A stretch of DNA of 7,408 bases from Thermodesulfobacteriota bacterium. Its GTDB lineage: Bacteria; Desulfobacterota; Dissulfuribacteria; Dissulfuribacterales; UBA3076. A model generated the notes under the pieces. The model was not told the origin of the DNA. It saw only the letters and a program-made list of their open reading frames with translations, and did no database searches. The stretch lies in assembly GCA_003645605.1 (NCBI GenBank), contig QNAY01000058.1, positions 1 through 7,408 of the forward strand, read 5' to 3'. Every line of letters begins with the position of its first letter. The first letter of the stretch is position 1. Made by a program: the position numbers and the translations under genes. This document shows, one piece after another, positions 1-6,273 of the stretch.

Positions 1-8
1 ACCAAAAC

Positions 9-88
9 TGTCATTTCGAGCAAAGCGAGAAATCTTATCGTACTGAAAATACAGGCATTAAAGATTTCTCCCTACGGTCGAAATGACA
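9..88. repeat. Palindromic intergenic repeat with TGTCATTTCGA ends
   Basis: The arms at 9-36 and 61-88 are 28 nt each and match at 24 positions when one is reverse-complemented; the loop is 24 nt. Both ends read TGTCATTTCGA going inwards, and both arms finish in GAGAAATCTT. From memory, repeats of this look (CATTTCGA...GAGAAATCTT) are dispersed between genes in several bacterial groups. It could fold as a long hairpin in RNA or single-stranded DNA. No target-site duplication is resolvable because the left flank is only 8 nt. Confidence 0.8.
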
Positions 89-98
89 AAAAGAGGGG

Positions 99-147
99 TT
101 TTCGTTCAGGCACTAATTAGTGTCTGAACGAAAAGGTTGTTCAGACA
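99..147. promoter_or_regulatory. Palindrome with a third complementary arm, possible alternative-fold leader
   Basis: Arms 99-114 and 119-134 (TTTTCGTTCAG.. and ..CTGAACGAAAA) pair over 16 bp with one G/A difference that would be a G-U pair in RNA; the loop is AATT. A third copy of the arm, GTTCAGACAC at 138-147, pairs perfectly with GTGTCTGAAC at 120-129. The middle segment can therefore pair left or right but not both. That is the geometry of an attenuator, but there is no clear U-run after either stem, so it may simply be a degenerate repeat. Confidence 0.45.
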
Positions 148-166
148 CAATTCTTAATTCTTAATT

Positions 167-196
167 TTGAATTAAAAAAGGAAATAAGCTTCTAAT
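167..196 (+). promoter_or_regulatory. Weak candidate promoter for the mqn operon
   Basis: A TTGAAT at 167-172 and a TCTAAT at 191-196 are separated by 18 nt, an acceptable sigma-70 arrangement inside an AT-rich stretch, about 50 nt before mqnE. Neither hexamer is a strong match and AT-rich DNA gives such pairs by chance, so this is only a candidate. Confidence 0.25.
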
Positions 197-245
197 ACCA
201 CCTTTGTTCCTTCTTGATTAAACCGTGTAAAGGCAAGTTCAAACT

Positions 246-1331
246 ATGGAAAAAGCCCTTAAAGAAGCAGGACTCTTTGAAATATACGAAAAAGTCCAGT
301 CCGATACTCGCTTAAGCGCTGAAGATGGAGAATTGCTTTTCTCCACTACTCATCTGCCGGCCCTTGGTTATCTGGCCAACCTGAAAAGAGAAAGGCTTAA
401 CGGAAACCAAGCCTATTATATCTATAATCAGCACATAAACTATTCTAATATCTGTATAAATCTGTGTAAATTCTGTGCTTTTGGAAAGGAAAAGACCCAC
501 CCGAAGGCCTACGAGATGTCCATAGAAGAAATAGTTTCCAAAATAAGGGAGAGACATGCCGAACCCGTTACAGAGGTACACATTGTCGGCGGCCTGCACC
601 CTGATCTCCCTTACCAGTATTATCTTGACATGCTAAAGGCAGTAAAGGTCGAAAGACCTGAGCTCCACATCCAGGCCTTTACCTGTGTAGAAATAGCCCA
701 TCTGGCAGCCATTTCAGGTCGGTCAATTGCCGAGACATTGGAAGATCTTATGCAAGCCGGACTGGGGTCCATTCCCGGAGGCGGAGCAGAGGTATTCAGC
801 ACCAGAATACGGGAAAAGCTCTGCCCCGGTAAACTCTCTGGGAAAGACTGGCTTGAAGTTGCTAAAACCGCCCATAGAGCAGGGCTCAGGACCAATGCCA
901 CCATGCTCTACGGGCATATTGAGACAATATCTGAACGGATAGAGCATCTGCTGGCCTTGAGAGAGGCTCAGGACGAGACAGGCGGATTTCTGTGCTACAT
1001 ACCTCTTGCTTTTCACCCCAAAAATACAAAACTGGAATACTTGTCATCCACAGGCGGGGTGGATGATCTTAAGAGTATTGCCGTATCACGACTCCTGCTC
1101 GATAACTTTTCACATATCAAGGCCTACTGGGTAATGCTCGGGCCAAAAGTTGCGCAGATCGCCCTGTCCTTTGGCGCGGACGATCTGGACGGGACTGTGC
1201 TGGAAGAAAAGATTACGCACATGGCAGGGGCAGACACATCCCAGGCCATGACCCGTGGTGAGATCGAACACCTTATCCGACAGGCAGGGAGAGAGCCGGT
1301 AGAGCGCGACACTCTCTACGAGCCGGTCTGA
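246..1331 (+). CDS. mqnE: Aminofutalosine synthase MqnE (radical SAM)
   Basis: Cytoplasmic radical SAM enzyme of the futalosine menaquinone route. The family joins 3-(1-carboxyvinyl)oxybenzoate (the MqnA product) to the 5'-deoxyadenosyl radical from SAM, giving aminofutalosine. At 361 residues it has normal family length. The [4Fe-4S] motif CxxxCxxC is C70-C74-C77 (NICINLCKFCAFGK), followed by VHIVGGLHPDLPY, the glycine-rich GSIPGGGAEVF and TNATMLYGHIET, all typical of the MqnE/MqnC group. CAFGK after the cluster and the LCYIPLAFHPKNT block favour MqnE over its paralogue MqnC, which follows directly. ATG start; the only upstream purine run is about 12 nt away. First gene of a tight plus-strand operon: its stop lies 11 nt before the preferred mqnC ATG. 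No damage is visible. Confidence 0.95.
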   Translation: MEKALKEAGLFEIYEKVQSDTRLSAEDGELLFSTTHLPALGYLANLKRERLNGNQAYYIYNQHINYSNICINLCKFCAFGKEKTHPKAYEMSIEEIVSKIRERHAEPVTEVHIVGGLHPDLPYQYYLDMLKAVKVERPELHIQAFTCVEIAHLAAISGRSIAETLEDLMQAGLGSIPGGGAEVFSTRIREKLCPGKLSGKDWLEVAKTAHRAGLRTNATMLYGHIETISERIEHLLALREAQDETGGFLCYIPLAFHPKNTKLEYLSSTGGVDDLKSIAVSRLLLDNFSHIKAYWVMLGPKVAQIALSFGADDLDGTVLEEKITHMAGADTSQAMTRGEIEHLIRQAGREPVERDTLYEPV

Positions 1332-1342
1332 GTTCTTTGACC

Positions 1343-2413
1343 ATGATTTCATCGATAATATCAAGGGTCCGGGCCGGCAGGCGCGTTTCAGGAAACGATG
1401 CCCTCTTGCTTTATCAAGAGGCAGACCTGAATGTACTGGGCCAACTTGCTGATGAAGTAAGGCGAAGGCTGCATCCAAAACCCATTGTCACATATGTCAT
1501 TGACCGGAACATTAACTATACCAATATATGCATCTCCGGTTGCAAGTTCTGCGCTTATTACTGCGCACCGGGTGACATTTCAGGTTATGTACTCTCCAGG
1601 AAAGAACTGGCCGGGAAATTAGAGGAAACAAAATCACTCGGGGGTACACAGATTCTGCTGCAGGGCGGGCTTCATCCTGATCTCCCTCTTACCTTCTATG
1701 AGGAAATGCTCTCTTTTATAAAAGATGGTTTTGCAATCCATTGCCATGCCTTTTCTCCTCCTGAGATCGTTCACTTTTCCAAAATATCAGGTCTGCCTGT
1801 AAAAGAGGTCCTTGTCAGGCTTATCAAGGCCGGACTCGATTCCATCCCGGGCGGCGGAGCGGAAATCTTGACAGACAGAGTAAGAAAGCAGATATCCCCA
1901 CGGAAGGCCGCAACAGACGAGTGGCTGAATGTAATGGAAACTGCCCACGGATTAGGACTTAAGACCACTGCCACCATGATGTACGGTCACGTGGAGCGAT
2001 TGGAGGAAAGGATTGAACACCTCTTGCGCCTGAGAGACCTTCAAGACCGCACCAACGGATTCACAGCCTTTATATCCTGGCCCTTTCAACCCAAGAATAC
2101 CGCTCTTGACGTCAAGCCATCTACCGGACAGGAATATTTGAGACTGCTTTCCATCGCCAGGGTTGTCCTTGATAATTTCCCGAACCTGCAGGCCTCATGG
2201 GTCACACAAGGTCCAAAAGTGGCTCAGATTGCCTTATTTTTTGGGGCAAATGACTTTGGCAGCACAATGATTGAGGAAAACGTGGTCGCAGCAGCCGGGG
2301 TGAGTCATCGACTCTCGGAAGCAGAAATACGCAGAATTGTAACCGGTGCAGGCTTTGAACCGCGTCAGCGCCTGATGGACTATACTTTGGTTGGTGAATC
2401 CGGTGAACCCTGA
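1343..2413 (+). CDS. mqnC: Cyclic dehypoxanthinyl futalosine synthase MqnC (radical SAM)
   Basis: Radical SAM enzyme that cyclises dehypoxanthine futalosine to the spiro intermediate later cleaved by MqnD. The cluster motif CISGCKFC is visible (C63, C67, C70 counted from this ATG), followed by CAYY, LLQGGLHPDLPL, DSIPGGGAEIL, ATMMYGHVE and FISWPFQPKNT; the SWPFQP block is typical of MqnC. The open frame begins with TTG at 1337; the ATG at 1343 is preferred as the better codon, though no clear Shine-Dalgarno serves either. From the ATG it has 356 residues, normal for the family. The last residues (GESGEP) come from the repeat-like DNA that begins the next gene, so the native end has probably been reshaped. 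It overlaps the start of the amidohydrolase by up to 23 nt, implying translational coupling. Confidence 0.95.
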   Translation: MISSIISRVRAGRRVSGNDALLLYQEADLNVLGQLADEVRRRLHPKPIVTYVIDRNINYTNICISGCKFCAYYCAPGDISGYVLSRKELAGKLEETKSLGGTQILLQGGLHPDLPLTFYEEMLSFIKDGFAIHCHAFSPPEIVHFSKISGLPVKEVLVRLIKAGLDSIPGGGAEILTDRVRKQISPRKAATDEWLNVMETAHGLGLKTTATMMYGHVERLEERIEHLLRLRDLQDRTNGFTAFISWPFQPKNTALDVKPSTGQEYLRLLSIARVVLDNFPNLQASWVTQGPKVAQIALFFGANDFGSTMIEENVVAAAGVSHRLSEAEIRRIVTGAGFEPRQRLMDYTLVGESGEP

Positions 2414-3713
2414 ACCTCTGAACCCCTGCTATAAATCACCAAATCACCAAATCACCAAATCGCAAAATTCTTTCCGTCTTCACATAGCCAGATGGGTGGT
2501 TCCTGTCTCAAGACCTCCAATAGAGAATGGGGCAATAGCGACCTTTGAAGGAAAGATAGTAGGGGTGGGACCGGCATCGGAACTCCGCTTAAGCTATCAG
2601 GCAGAGATAAAAGACTATGGAGACTCCATACTTTGTCCCGCCCTGATAAACACTCACTCTCACCTTGAGCTCTCTCCCCTCAGGTGGCGTCTTTCTCCAA
2701 GCGGCTCCTTTGTTGACTGGGTAAAAGCGCTTATTGAGGCCCGCAATTTGATCAGGCGTGAAGAATGGGAACCTGCCATATGTCAGGCAATAAAGGAGAT
2801 GCAAGAAAACGGGATAATTGCAGTCGGCGACGTGGGAAATCTGGATGTTATTCCGCTTTTTTCTTCCAGAAAAGATGGCACATGGCCTTTCAGGGGTGTC
2901 TTCTTTCAAGAACTGGTATGCCCGATACCGAATGAAGCAGAGGAAGAAATCCCTCTCGGCACTTCTTTTGTTAATGGAAAAGTTAATGAGTCCCTGGATA
3001 TTTTGGAGCCATCTTTTCGCTATGCCTTTTCGGCCCATGCCACGTATTCTGTGGCGCCAACGGTCCTTAAGGCCATCAAGGCATGGGATCAGAGCCATGG
3101 CATGCCGTTTCCAATTCACGTGGCTGAATCAGAAGAAGAGATAGAATTCCTGCAAGGCGGGCAGGGTCCCCTAAGAGAACTCTTAAAAGAAAAAGGACAC
3201 TGGCCCTTGAATTATGATCTCCCCAAAGCTTCTCCTGTGAGATATCTTGAAACCTTGGGGCTGCTTGATAAGCATACGGTCTGTGTCCATTGTGTCCAGG
3301 TGGACCAGGATGACATCTCAATCCTGGCAAAAACAGGGGCCGGCGTTTGTCTGTGTCCAAGGAGCAATGTATTCCTTGGGGTGGGTGTGGCTCCTGTGGA
3401 AGAGCTTCATGCCTCATGCATACCATTGGCCCTTGGCACTGACAGCCTTGCAAGCAACGACCGGCTTTCCATTTTTGCTGAAATGGCAAGTCTTTCAAAG
3501 CTGGCCCCGGGTCTTTCTCCCGAGGCTATTTTCAGGGCGGGTACTTATGGTGGGGCAAGGGCCCTTGGTATCTCTGAAGAATTGGGGAGTCTGGCCAGGG
3601 GCAAAGCCGCAACTTTTCTGGCAGTAGAGTCCGGTCCCATTAGTAATAAAGATGTCCTGGAATTCCTTGTCCATGAAGGATGCAGGGAATTGAGTGATTT
3701 GGTGATTGGGTGA
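2391..3713 (+). CDS. mqnX: Amidohydrolase, probable aminofutalosine deaminase (MqnX type)
   Basis: Metal-dependent amidohydrolase superfamily protein with the TRZ/ATZ-like deaminase signature. Visible ligands: HxH at H89/H91 (NTHSHLEL), H243 with E246 (IHVAES), H300 (VCVHC) and D351 (LGTDSLASND), plus CPRSN at 322-326. Relatives include adenosine/SAH-type deaminases; beside mqnE, mqnC and mqnA the likely substrate is aminofutalosine, deaminated to futalosine (inference from context). No ATG lies upstream of the conserved domain, so the start must be TTG 2391, GTG 2394 or GTG 2403, all overlapping mqnC; no ribosome site decides. Conserved sequence starts near residue 28 (FRLHIARWVVPV). Residues ~5-25 are encoded by tandem repeats (2405-2464), and the final residues with the stop codon by a second, inverted octamer tract (3694-3749). 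Both ends were thus remodelled by repeats. The catalytic core looks intact. Confidence 0.88.
   Translation: MVNPVNPEPLNPCYKSPNHQITKSQNSFRLHIARWVVPVSRPPIENGAIATFEGKIVGVGPASELRLSYQAEIKDYGDSILCPALINTHSHLELSPLRWRLSPSGSFVDWVKALIEARNLIRREEWEPAICQAIKEMQENGIIAVGDVGNLDVIPLFSSRKDGTWPFRGVFFQELVCPIPNEAEEEIPLGTSFVNGKVNESLDILEPSFRYAFSAHATYSVAPTVLKAIKAWDQSHGMPFPIHVAESEEEIEFLQGGQGPLRELLKEKGHWPLNYDLPKASPVRYLETLGLLDKHTVCVHCVQVDQDDISILAKTGAGVCLCPRSNVFLGVGVAPVEELHASCIPLALGTDSLASNDRLSIFAEMASLSKLAPGLSPEAIFRAGTYGGARALGISEELGSLARGKAATFLAVESGPISNKDVLEFLVHEGCRELSDLVIG
2405..2464. repeat. Short tandem repeats at the mqnC/amidohydrolase junction
   Basis: Two adjoining tracts. The first is three degenerate copies of a 7-8 nt TGAACCC/TGAACCTC/TGAACCCC unit (about 2405-2428). 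The second is four octamers, AAATCACC x3 plus AAATCGCA, at 2433-2464. Both lie inside coding sequence: the first holds the mqnC stop, and both encode the unusual amino terminus of the amidohydrolase (KSPNHQITKSQ). Confidence 0.85.
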
Positions 3714-3749
3714 TTTGGTGATTTAGTGATTTAGTGATTTAGTGATTGA
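3694..3749. repeat. Octamer tandem repeat GTGATTTR, seven units
   Basis: Seven consecutive 8-nt units: GTGATTTG, GTGATTGG, GTGATTTG, three GTGATTTA and GTGATTGA. The unit is nearly the reverse complement of the AAATCACC octamers at 2433-2464, so the amidohydrolase gene is bracketed by inverted copies of one octamer family. The amidohydrolase stop codon (3711-3713) lies within the tract. The left target duplication of the 3752-3898 element overlaps its last unit. Confidence 0.9.
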
Positions 3750-3751
3750 AG

Positions 3752-3898
3752 GTAACCGTTCACACTCCCTGGCAGCCGACAGGCTTTTGCAGGGTTTCAA
3801 CCGCGGACAAGGTTGCACCAAAAGGCGTATTCTCAACTGATTGTGCTTTGAAACCCGAAAAAGGCTGTTGGCTGTCGGGGGGGGAAGTGAATTATTAC
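3752..3898. mobile_element. MITE-like element 1, GTAA ends, 8-bp target duplication
   Basis: The left end GTAACCGTTCAC (3752-3763) and right end GTGAATTATTAC (3887-3898) are inverted repeats matching 9 of 12. Inside, long arms continue the palindrome: 3772-3800 (CAGCCGACAGGCTTTT..GGGTTTCAA) pairs with 3848-3876. The octamer GATTGAAG flanks it exactly on both sides (3744-3751 and 3899-3906), a clean target duplication. At 147 bp it codes for nothing. GTAA termini and 8-bp duplications are, from general knowledge, traits of IS66-family elements, so this is probably an IS66-mobilised miniature element (inference). It landed between the amidohydrolase and mqnA, immediately before the mqnA ribosome-binding site, which it spared. 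Confidence 0.85.
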
Positions 3899-3905
3899 GA
3901 TTGAA

Positions 3906-3912
3906 GAGGTGA
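3906..3912 (+). promoter_or_regulatory. Ribosome-binding site deciding the mqnA start
   Basis: GAGGTGA is a seven-base complement to the 16S anti-Shine-Dalgarno. It sits 8 nt before the ATG at 3921, so that ATG is chosen over the in-frame GTG at 3909, which lies inside the motif. Its first base is the last base of the element-1 target duplication. Confidence 0.75.
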
Positions 3913-3920
3913 AATCCGAA

Positions 3921-4721
3921 ATGAAGATGGGGCTGGATGCCGGTAATATTCAATATGCCAAACTGGGCATTGTGAACTTTATTAATACCTCGCCGATCTA
4001 TGTCCCCTGGCAGGAAATGGGTCCTCTCAGTGGATGGGTGGTGGAAGAGGGTCCCCCCGCCTTTTTGAACAGCCATTTGGTCCAGGGGAAACTGGATGCA
4101 GGCATTGTTTCCTCCTATGCATACGGCCTTAACGCAGACAGATACTACATATTGCCAAACCTGAGTATAAGTGCTACCGGCCCTGTGGGGAGCGTGATCC
4201 TTCTCAGCAAGGTCCCGATTGAAGAACTCAATGAAAAACTTGTGCTATTAACTCCTCAATCCGCAACATCCGTCAACCTTTTGCATATAATACTTGAAGA
4301 CTTTTTAGGAATGAGACCCATATTCAGGACAGAAAATTTTAGGGAACTGTCGGTAAATCCAGTGGCACAGGCCTACCTCGCCATAGGGGACGAGGCCCTG
4401 AGGCTGCGATCTAACACTGATAATCTATTCCGGTCGGATCTGGCCAAAATATGGCTGGACCATACAGGCCTGCCTTTTGTGTTTGCCGTATGGGCCATCA
4501 GGGAAGAAAGCTGGGTTGCATGGCCGGAAAAAATTCATCTCCTCCATAAACGCCTCAACGAATGCTATCACAAGGGCATGAAGGAACTTGAACGTATAAG
4601 TAACCTGGTTGCCAACAATGTAAGCGTTCACAGGGCACTGCACCTGCTTTGTTGCCGGGCACTTGAAGTACAGGGAGTACGTCTGCGTACCCGTACGCCT
4701 CGCATCTGCAGCACCCTGTAA
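3921..4721 (+). CDS. mqnA: Chorismate dehydratase MqnA, C-terminus replaced by an inserted element
   Basis: MqnA dehydrates chorismate to 3-(1-carboxyvinyl)oxybenzoate, the first step of the futalosine pathway; the fold is periplasmic-binding-protein-like but the enzyme is cytoplasmic. Family blocks are clear: LGIVNFINTSPIY near the N-terminus, KLDAGIVSSYAYG, SISATGPVGSVILLS, TPQSATSVNLL, and FVFAVWAIREESW near residues 188-200. The open frame gives 266 residues, but only about 1-232 are native. Residues 233-266 (VSVHRALHLLCCRALE...) are read from the mobile element at 4620-4779, which brings in-frame stops at 4719, 4737 and 4761. The real C-terminus continues in the same frame at 4780-4976. 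Whether the shortened chain is active cannot be told; the lost helices belong to the conserved domain, so loss of function is plausible. An alternative GTG start at 3909 is less likely. Confidence 0.9.
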   Translation: MKMGLDAGNIQYAKLGIVNFINTSPIYVPWQEMGPLSGWVVEEGPPAFLNSHLVQGKLDAGIVSSYAYGLNADRYYILPNLSISATGPVGSVILLSKVPIEELNEKLVLLTPQSATSVNLLHIILEDFLGMRPIFRTENFRELSVNPVAQAYLAIGDEALRLRSNTDNLFRSDLAKIWLDHTGLPFVFAVWAIREESWVAWPEKIHLLHKRLNECYHKGMKELERISNLVANNVSVHRALHLLCCRALEVQGVRLRTRTPRICSTL

Positions 4722-4779
4722 ACGCTTACATTTCGGTGAATTGCGGTAAAACGGGCGTTATAACCCCGTGAACGGTTAC
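4620..4779. mobile_element. MITE-like element 2 inserted in mqnA, GTAA ends, 8-bp duplication
   Basis: The left end GTAAGCGTTCACAGGG (4620-4635) and right end CCCCGTGAACGGTTAC (4764-4779) are inverted repeats matching 14 of 16. The right end carries GTAACCGTTCAC in reverse complement, identical to the left end of element 1. Flanks are CCAACAAT (4612-4619) and CCAACAAG (4780-4787), a 7-of-8 duplication. A second, internal end lies at 4715-4730 (CCCTGTAAACGCTTAC); 4620-4647 and 4703-4730 pair at 23 of 28 positions, so a 111-bp palindrome is nested within the 160-bp element. Element plus one duplication is 168 bp, a multiple of three. Probably the same IS66-like family as element 1 (inference). 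Confidence 0.87.
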
Positions 4780-4976
4780 CCAACAAGATACCAATGACCT
4801 CATCAGACTGTCTCGAATACCTTAAGGGCATAGAACTCGACCTTTCAGAAAAAAAGCAGCAGGGTCTGCTCCATTTCTTCAGACTGCTACATGATCGCGG
4901 TGATTTTCCCAGGATATCGGAGTTGAAAATGTTGCCTGCCGACGACATTGGTCATCAGTCATTGAGGAAATTGTGA
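4780..4976 (+). pseudogene. mqnA: Detached C-terminal part of mqnA
   Basis: The frame continues that of the 3921 ORF and encodes NKIPMTSSDCLEYLKG, IELDLSEKKQQGLLHFF, then RLLHDRGDFPRI. This matches the usual MqnA ending, in which a YLxxIxxDL segment precedes a GLxxFFxxL helix and a G-x-I/F-P turn. An ATG at 4794 opens a 60-codon frame to TGA at 4974-4976, but no Shine-Dalgarno precedes it, so separate translation is doubtful. Joining it to the upstream part by removing 4612-4779 gives an uninterrupted 295-residue protein. Hence it is a severed exon-like remnant, not an independent small gene. Confidence 0.85.
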
Positions 4977-5087
4977 TATGAAATTGAAGGATTTGTTTCG
5001 GAGATAAACCTAGCAGGCAGAGCAACCCTGTTGAACTTGCGACAAAAATCCAAATTTTCGAAACGCCCTTCAGCTATCAGCGAATCT

Positions 5088-6230
5088 CTATACAAGTTCC
5101 CCCGACCACAGCGCCTCGAGGAAGACCTGCCACGGCAGAACTTCCAAAGAGTATCCAAGTTTTTTTGGCTGTTGTTCCAACGAAACGACAATAGCACGTT
5201 CTACTGAATGTTCTTCCAGCAGGGCCTTTAAACCCCTTGCGTGTCCACTATGAACCCTTCGAGTTCCTTTGACCTCTATGGCCACATCCATATCGCCAAG
5301 TATGAAATCTACCTCAAAACCGGTGCTGGTGCGCCAGTATCGAATGTCAAGCTCAGGATTCCTATAAGCCTGGTATGCCTTTAGTTCCATCAATATGTAG
5401 TGTTCAAAGGAATGACCGAATTCGGGAGTGCCGACTTTAGGCGTGCGACGAGCCAGATAGTTGGACACCCCCACATCAAAGAGATAAAATTTTTCAGTTT
5501 CAATGAGCCTCCGATTTTTTGCTTTGCGCCAAGGCGGCACTCTAAATCCCAACAACGTATCTTCTAAAATCTGAAAATAGTTTCTAACAACTTTGGCGCT
5601 GACGCCGGTATCCCTGCCAACATTGGTATAATTGAGTAATTCACCGGAAGTCAGGGCCGTAACCCGCAGAAATTCGGCAAATGCAGGGATGTTTTGCGTA
5701 AGGGCCTCGACCGCAATTTCTTCTTTTAAATAGTCCGCCACGTAGGACCTGATGTCCTGAATGGGATCAGGCGACAGGAAATGCGGGGGCAGAAGACCTG
5801 AAATGACAATCTGCTCCAGGTCAAAACCTTTTGTTTCAGCCCGGGTCAATGGCGCCATCGTATATCGCCAGGCACGACCGGCAAGCAGATTTGCGTGTCC
5901 ACGTCGCAGTTTACGCGCGCTTGATCCCGTCATCAGAAAGGAAACGTCGGTATTTTCAATGAGCCAATGGATTTCGTTGAGCAGATCCGGAACCATCTGA
6001 ATTTCATCAATGACTACAAGTCCCTTATGCCCCTGATAACGCTCGCGAAGCAATGATGGACGGGATGCGTAGTCTGCAAACAGATCGGTCTTGAGCAAAT
6101 CAATTAAAATTGCGTCAGGAAAATATCGGTTAACCCAATAGGTTTTGCCGGTTTTCCGTGGCCCCCAAAGGAACGCGGAACGTTTGGGGGGTAATTCAAT
6201 ATTCAGCAATCTGTTTTTTATAATTTTCAT
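5088..6230 (-). CDS. AAA ATPase with C-terminal DUF4143 (nuclease-like) domain
   Basis: 380-residue protein of the AAA_14/DUF4143 architecture, common in bacteria and archaea and of unknown cellular role. Walker A is GPRKTGKT (residues 23-30), Walker B LVVIDE (71-76) and the sensor-like strand FLMTGSSARKLRRG (98-111). A helical middle region with VSAKVVRNYFQILEDTLLG suggests a winged-helix segment. The C-terminus has GFEVDFIL (E306, D308) and AIEVKG (E319, K321), the spacing of a PD-(D/E)xK nuclease fold often noted in DUF4143 proteins; whether it cuts DNA is unproven. The length is normal and no damage is seen. It converges on the mqn operon with a 111-nt gap. Such genes are often scattered and horizontally acquired, matching its repeat-rich surroundings. 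It has its own promoter (6240-6267) and no Shine-Dalgarno. Confidence 0.9.
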   Translation of the reverse strand: MKIIKNRLLNIELPPKRSAFLWGPRKTGKTYWVNRYFPDAILIDLLKTDLFADYASRPSLLRERYQGHKGLVVIDEIQMVPDLLNEIHWLIENTDVSFLMTGSSARKLRRGHANLLAGRAWRYTMAPLTRAETKGFDLEQIVISGLLPPHFLSPDPIQDIRSYVADYLKEEIAVEALTQNIPAFAEFLRVTALTSGELLNYTNVGRDTGVSAKVVRNYFQILEDTLLGFRVPPWRKAKNRRLIETEKFYLFDVGVSNYLARRTPKVGTPEFGHSFEHYILMELKAYQAYRNPELDIRYWRTSTGFEVDFILGDMDVAIEVKGTRRVHSGHARGLKALLEEHSVERAIVVSLEQQPKKLGYSLEVLPWQVFLEALWSGELV

Positions 6231-6239
6231 ATTAGGGTA

Positions 6240-6267
6240 ATTATATCCGGATATTCTTTCCCGTCAA
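6240..6267 (-). promoter_or_regulatory. Strong sigma-70-like promoter of the ATPase gene
   Basis: On the minus strand TTGACG (6267-6262) and a perfect TATAAT (6245-6240) are separated by 16 nt. Only 9 nt (TACCCTAAT) lie between the -10 hexamer and the ATG, so a start about 7 nt after the -10 would leave an RNA leader of only a few nucleotides. The absence of a Shine-Dalgarno fits leaderless translation. Confidence 0.75.
6243..6254. promoter_or_regulatory. Candidate operator palindrome within the ATPase promoter
   Basis: ATATCCGGATAT is a perfect 12-bp palindrome overlapping part of the -10 and lying in the -35/-10 spacer. A dimeric repressor bound there would block RNA polymerase. No regulator gene is identified. 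Confidence 0.4.
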
Positions 6268-6273
6268 GTAAAA

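Larger units (their letters stand above)
1..245. other. Gene-free leader upstream of the menaquinone operon
   Basis: No convincing gene is seen here on either strand. The stretch holds an inverted repeat (9-88), a palindrome with a third complementary arm (99-147), and an AT-rich segment (151-180) with a small TTAATTC/GAATTAA inverted repeat (154-160 and 169-175). An AAAGG at 229-233, about 12 nt before the mqnE ATG, is the only ribosome-binding candidate and is rather distant. The operon promoter should lie in this leader, unless transcription enters from further left. Confidence 0.7.

Noticed and set aside
2589..3119. 176-codon minus-strand open frame inside the amidohydrolase gene
   Set aside because: It is fully antisense to a gene with intact catalytic motifs and shows no family motif.
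3694..3749. Octamer repeats as a CRISPR array
   Set aside because: The units are 8 nt, directly abutting, with no spacers and no cas genes; this is a simple tandem repeat.
4794..4976. Independent 60-residue small protein
   Set aside because: It has no Shine-Dalgarno, is in frame with mqnA and matches the conserved MqnA C-terminus, so it is the severed end of mqnA.
4978..5007. Short MKLKDLFRR frame just after the mqnA remnant, as the start of a fifth operon gene
   Set aside because: Only nine codons before a stop and no recognisable continuation; nothing supports a truncated gene.
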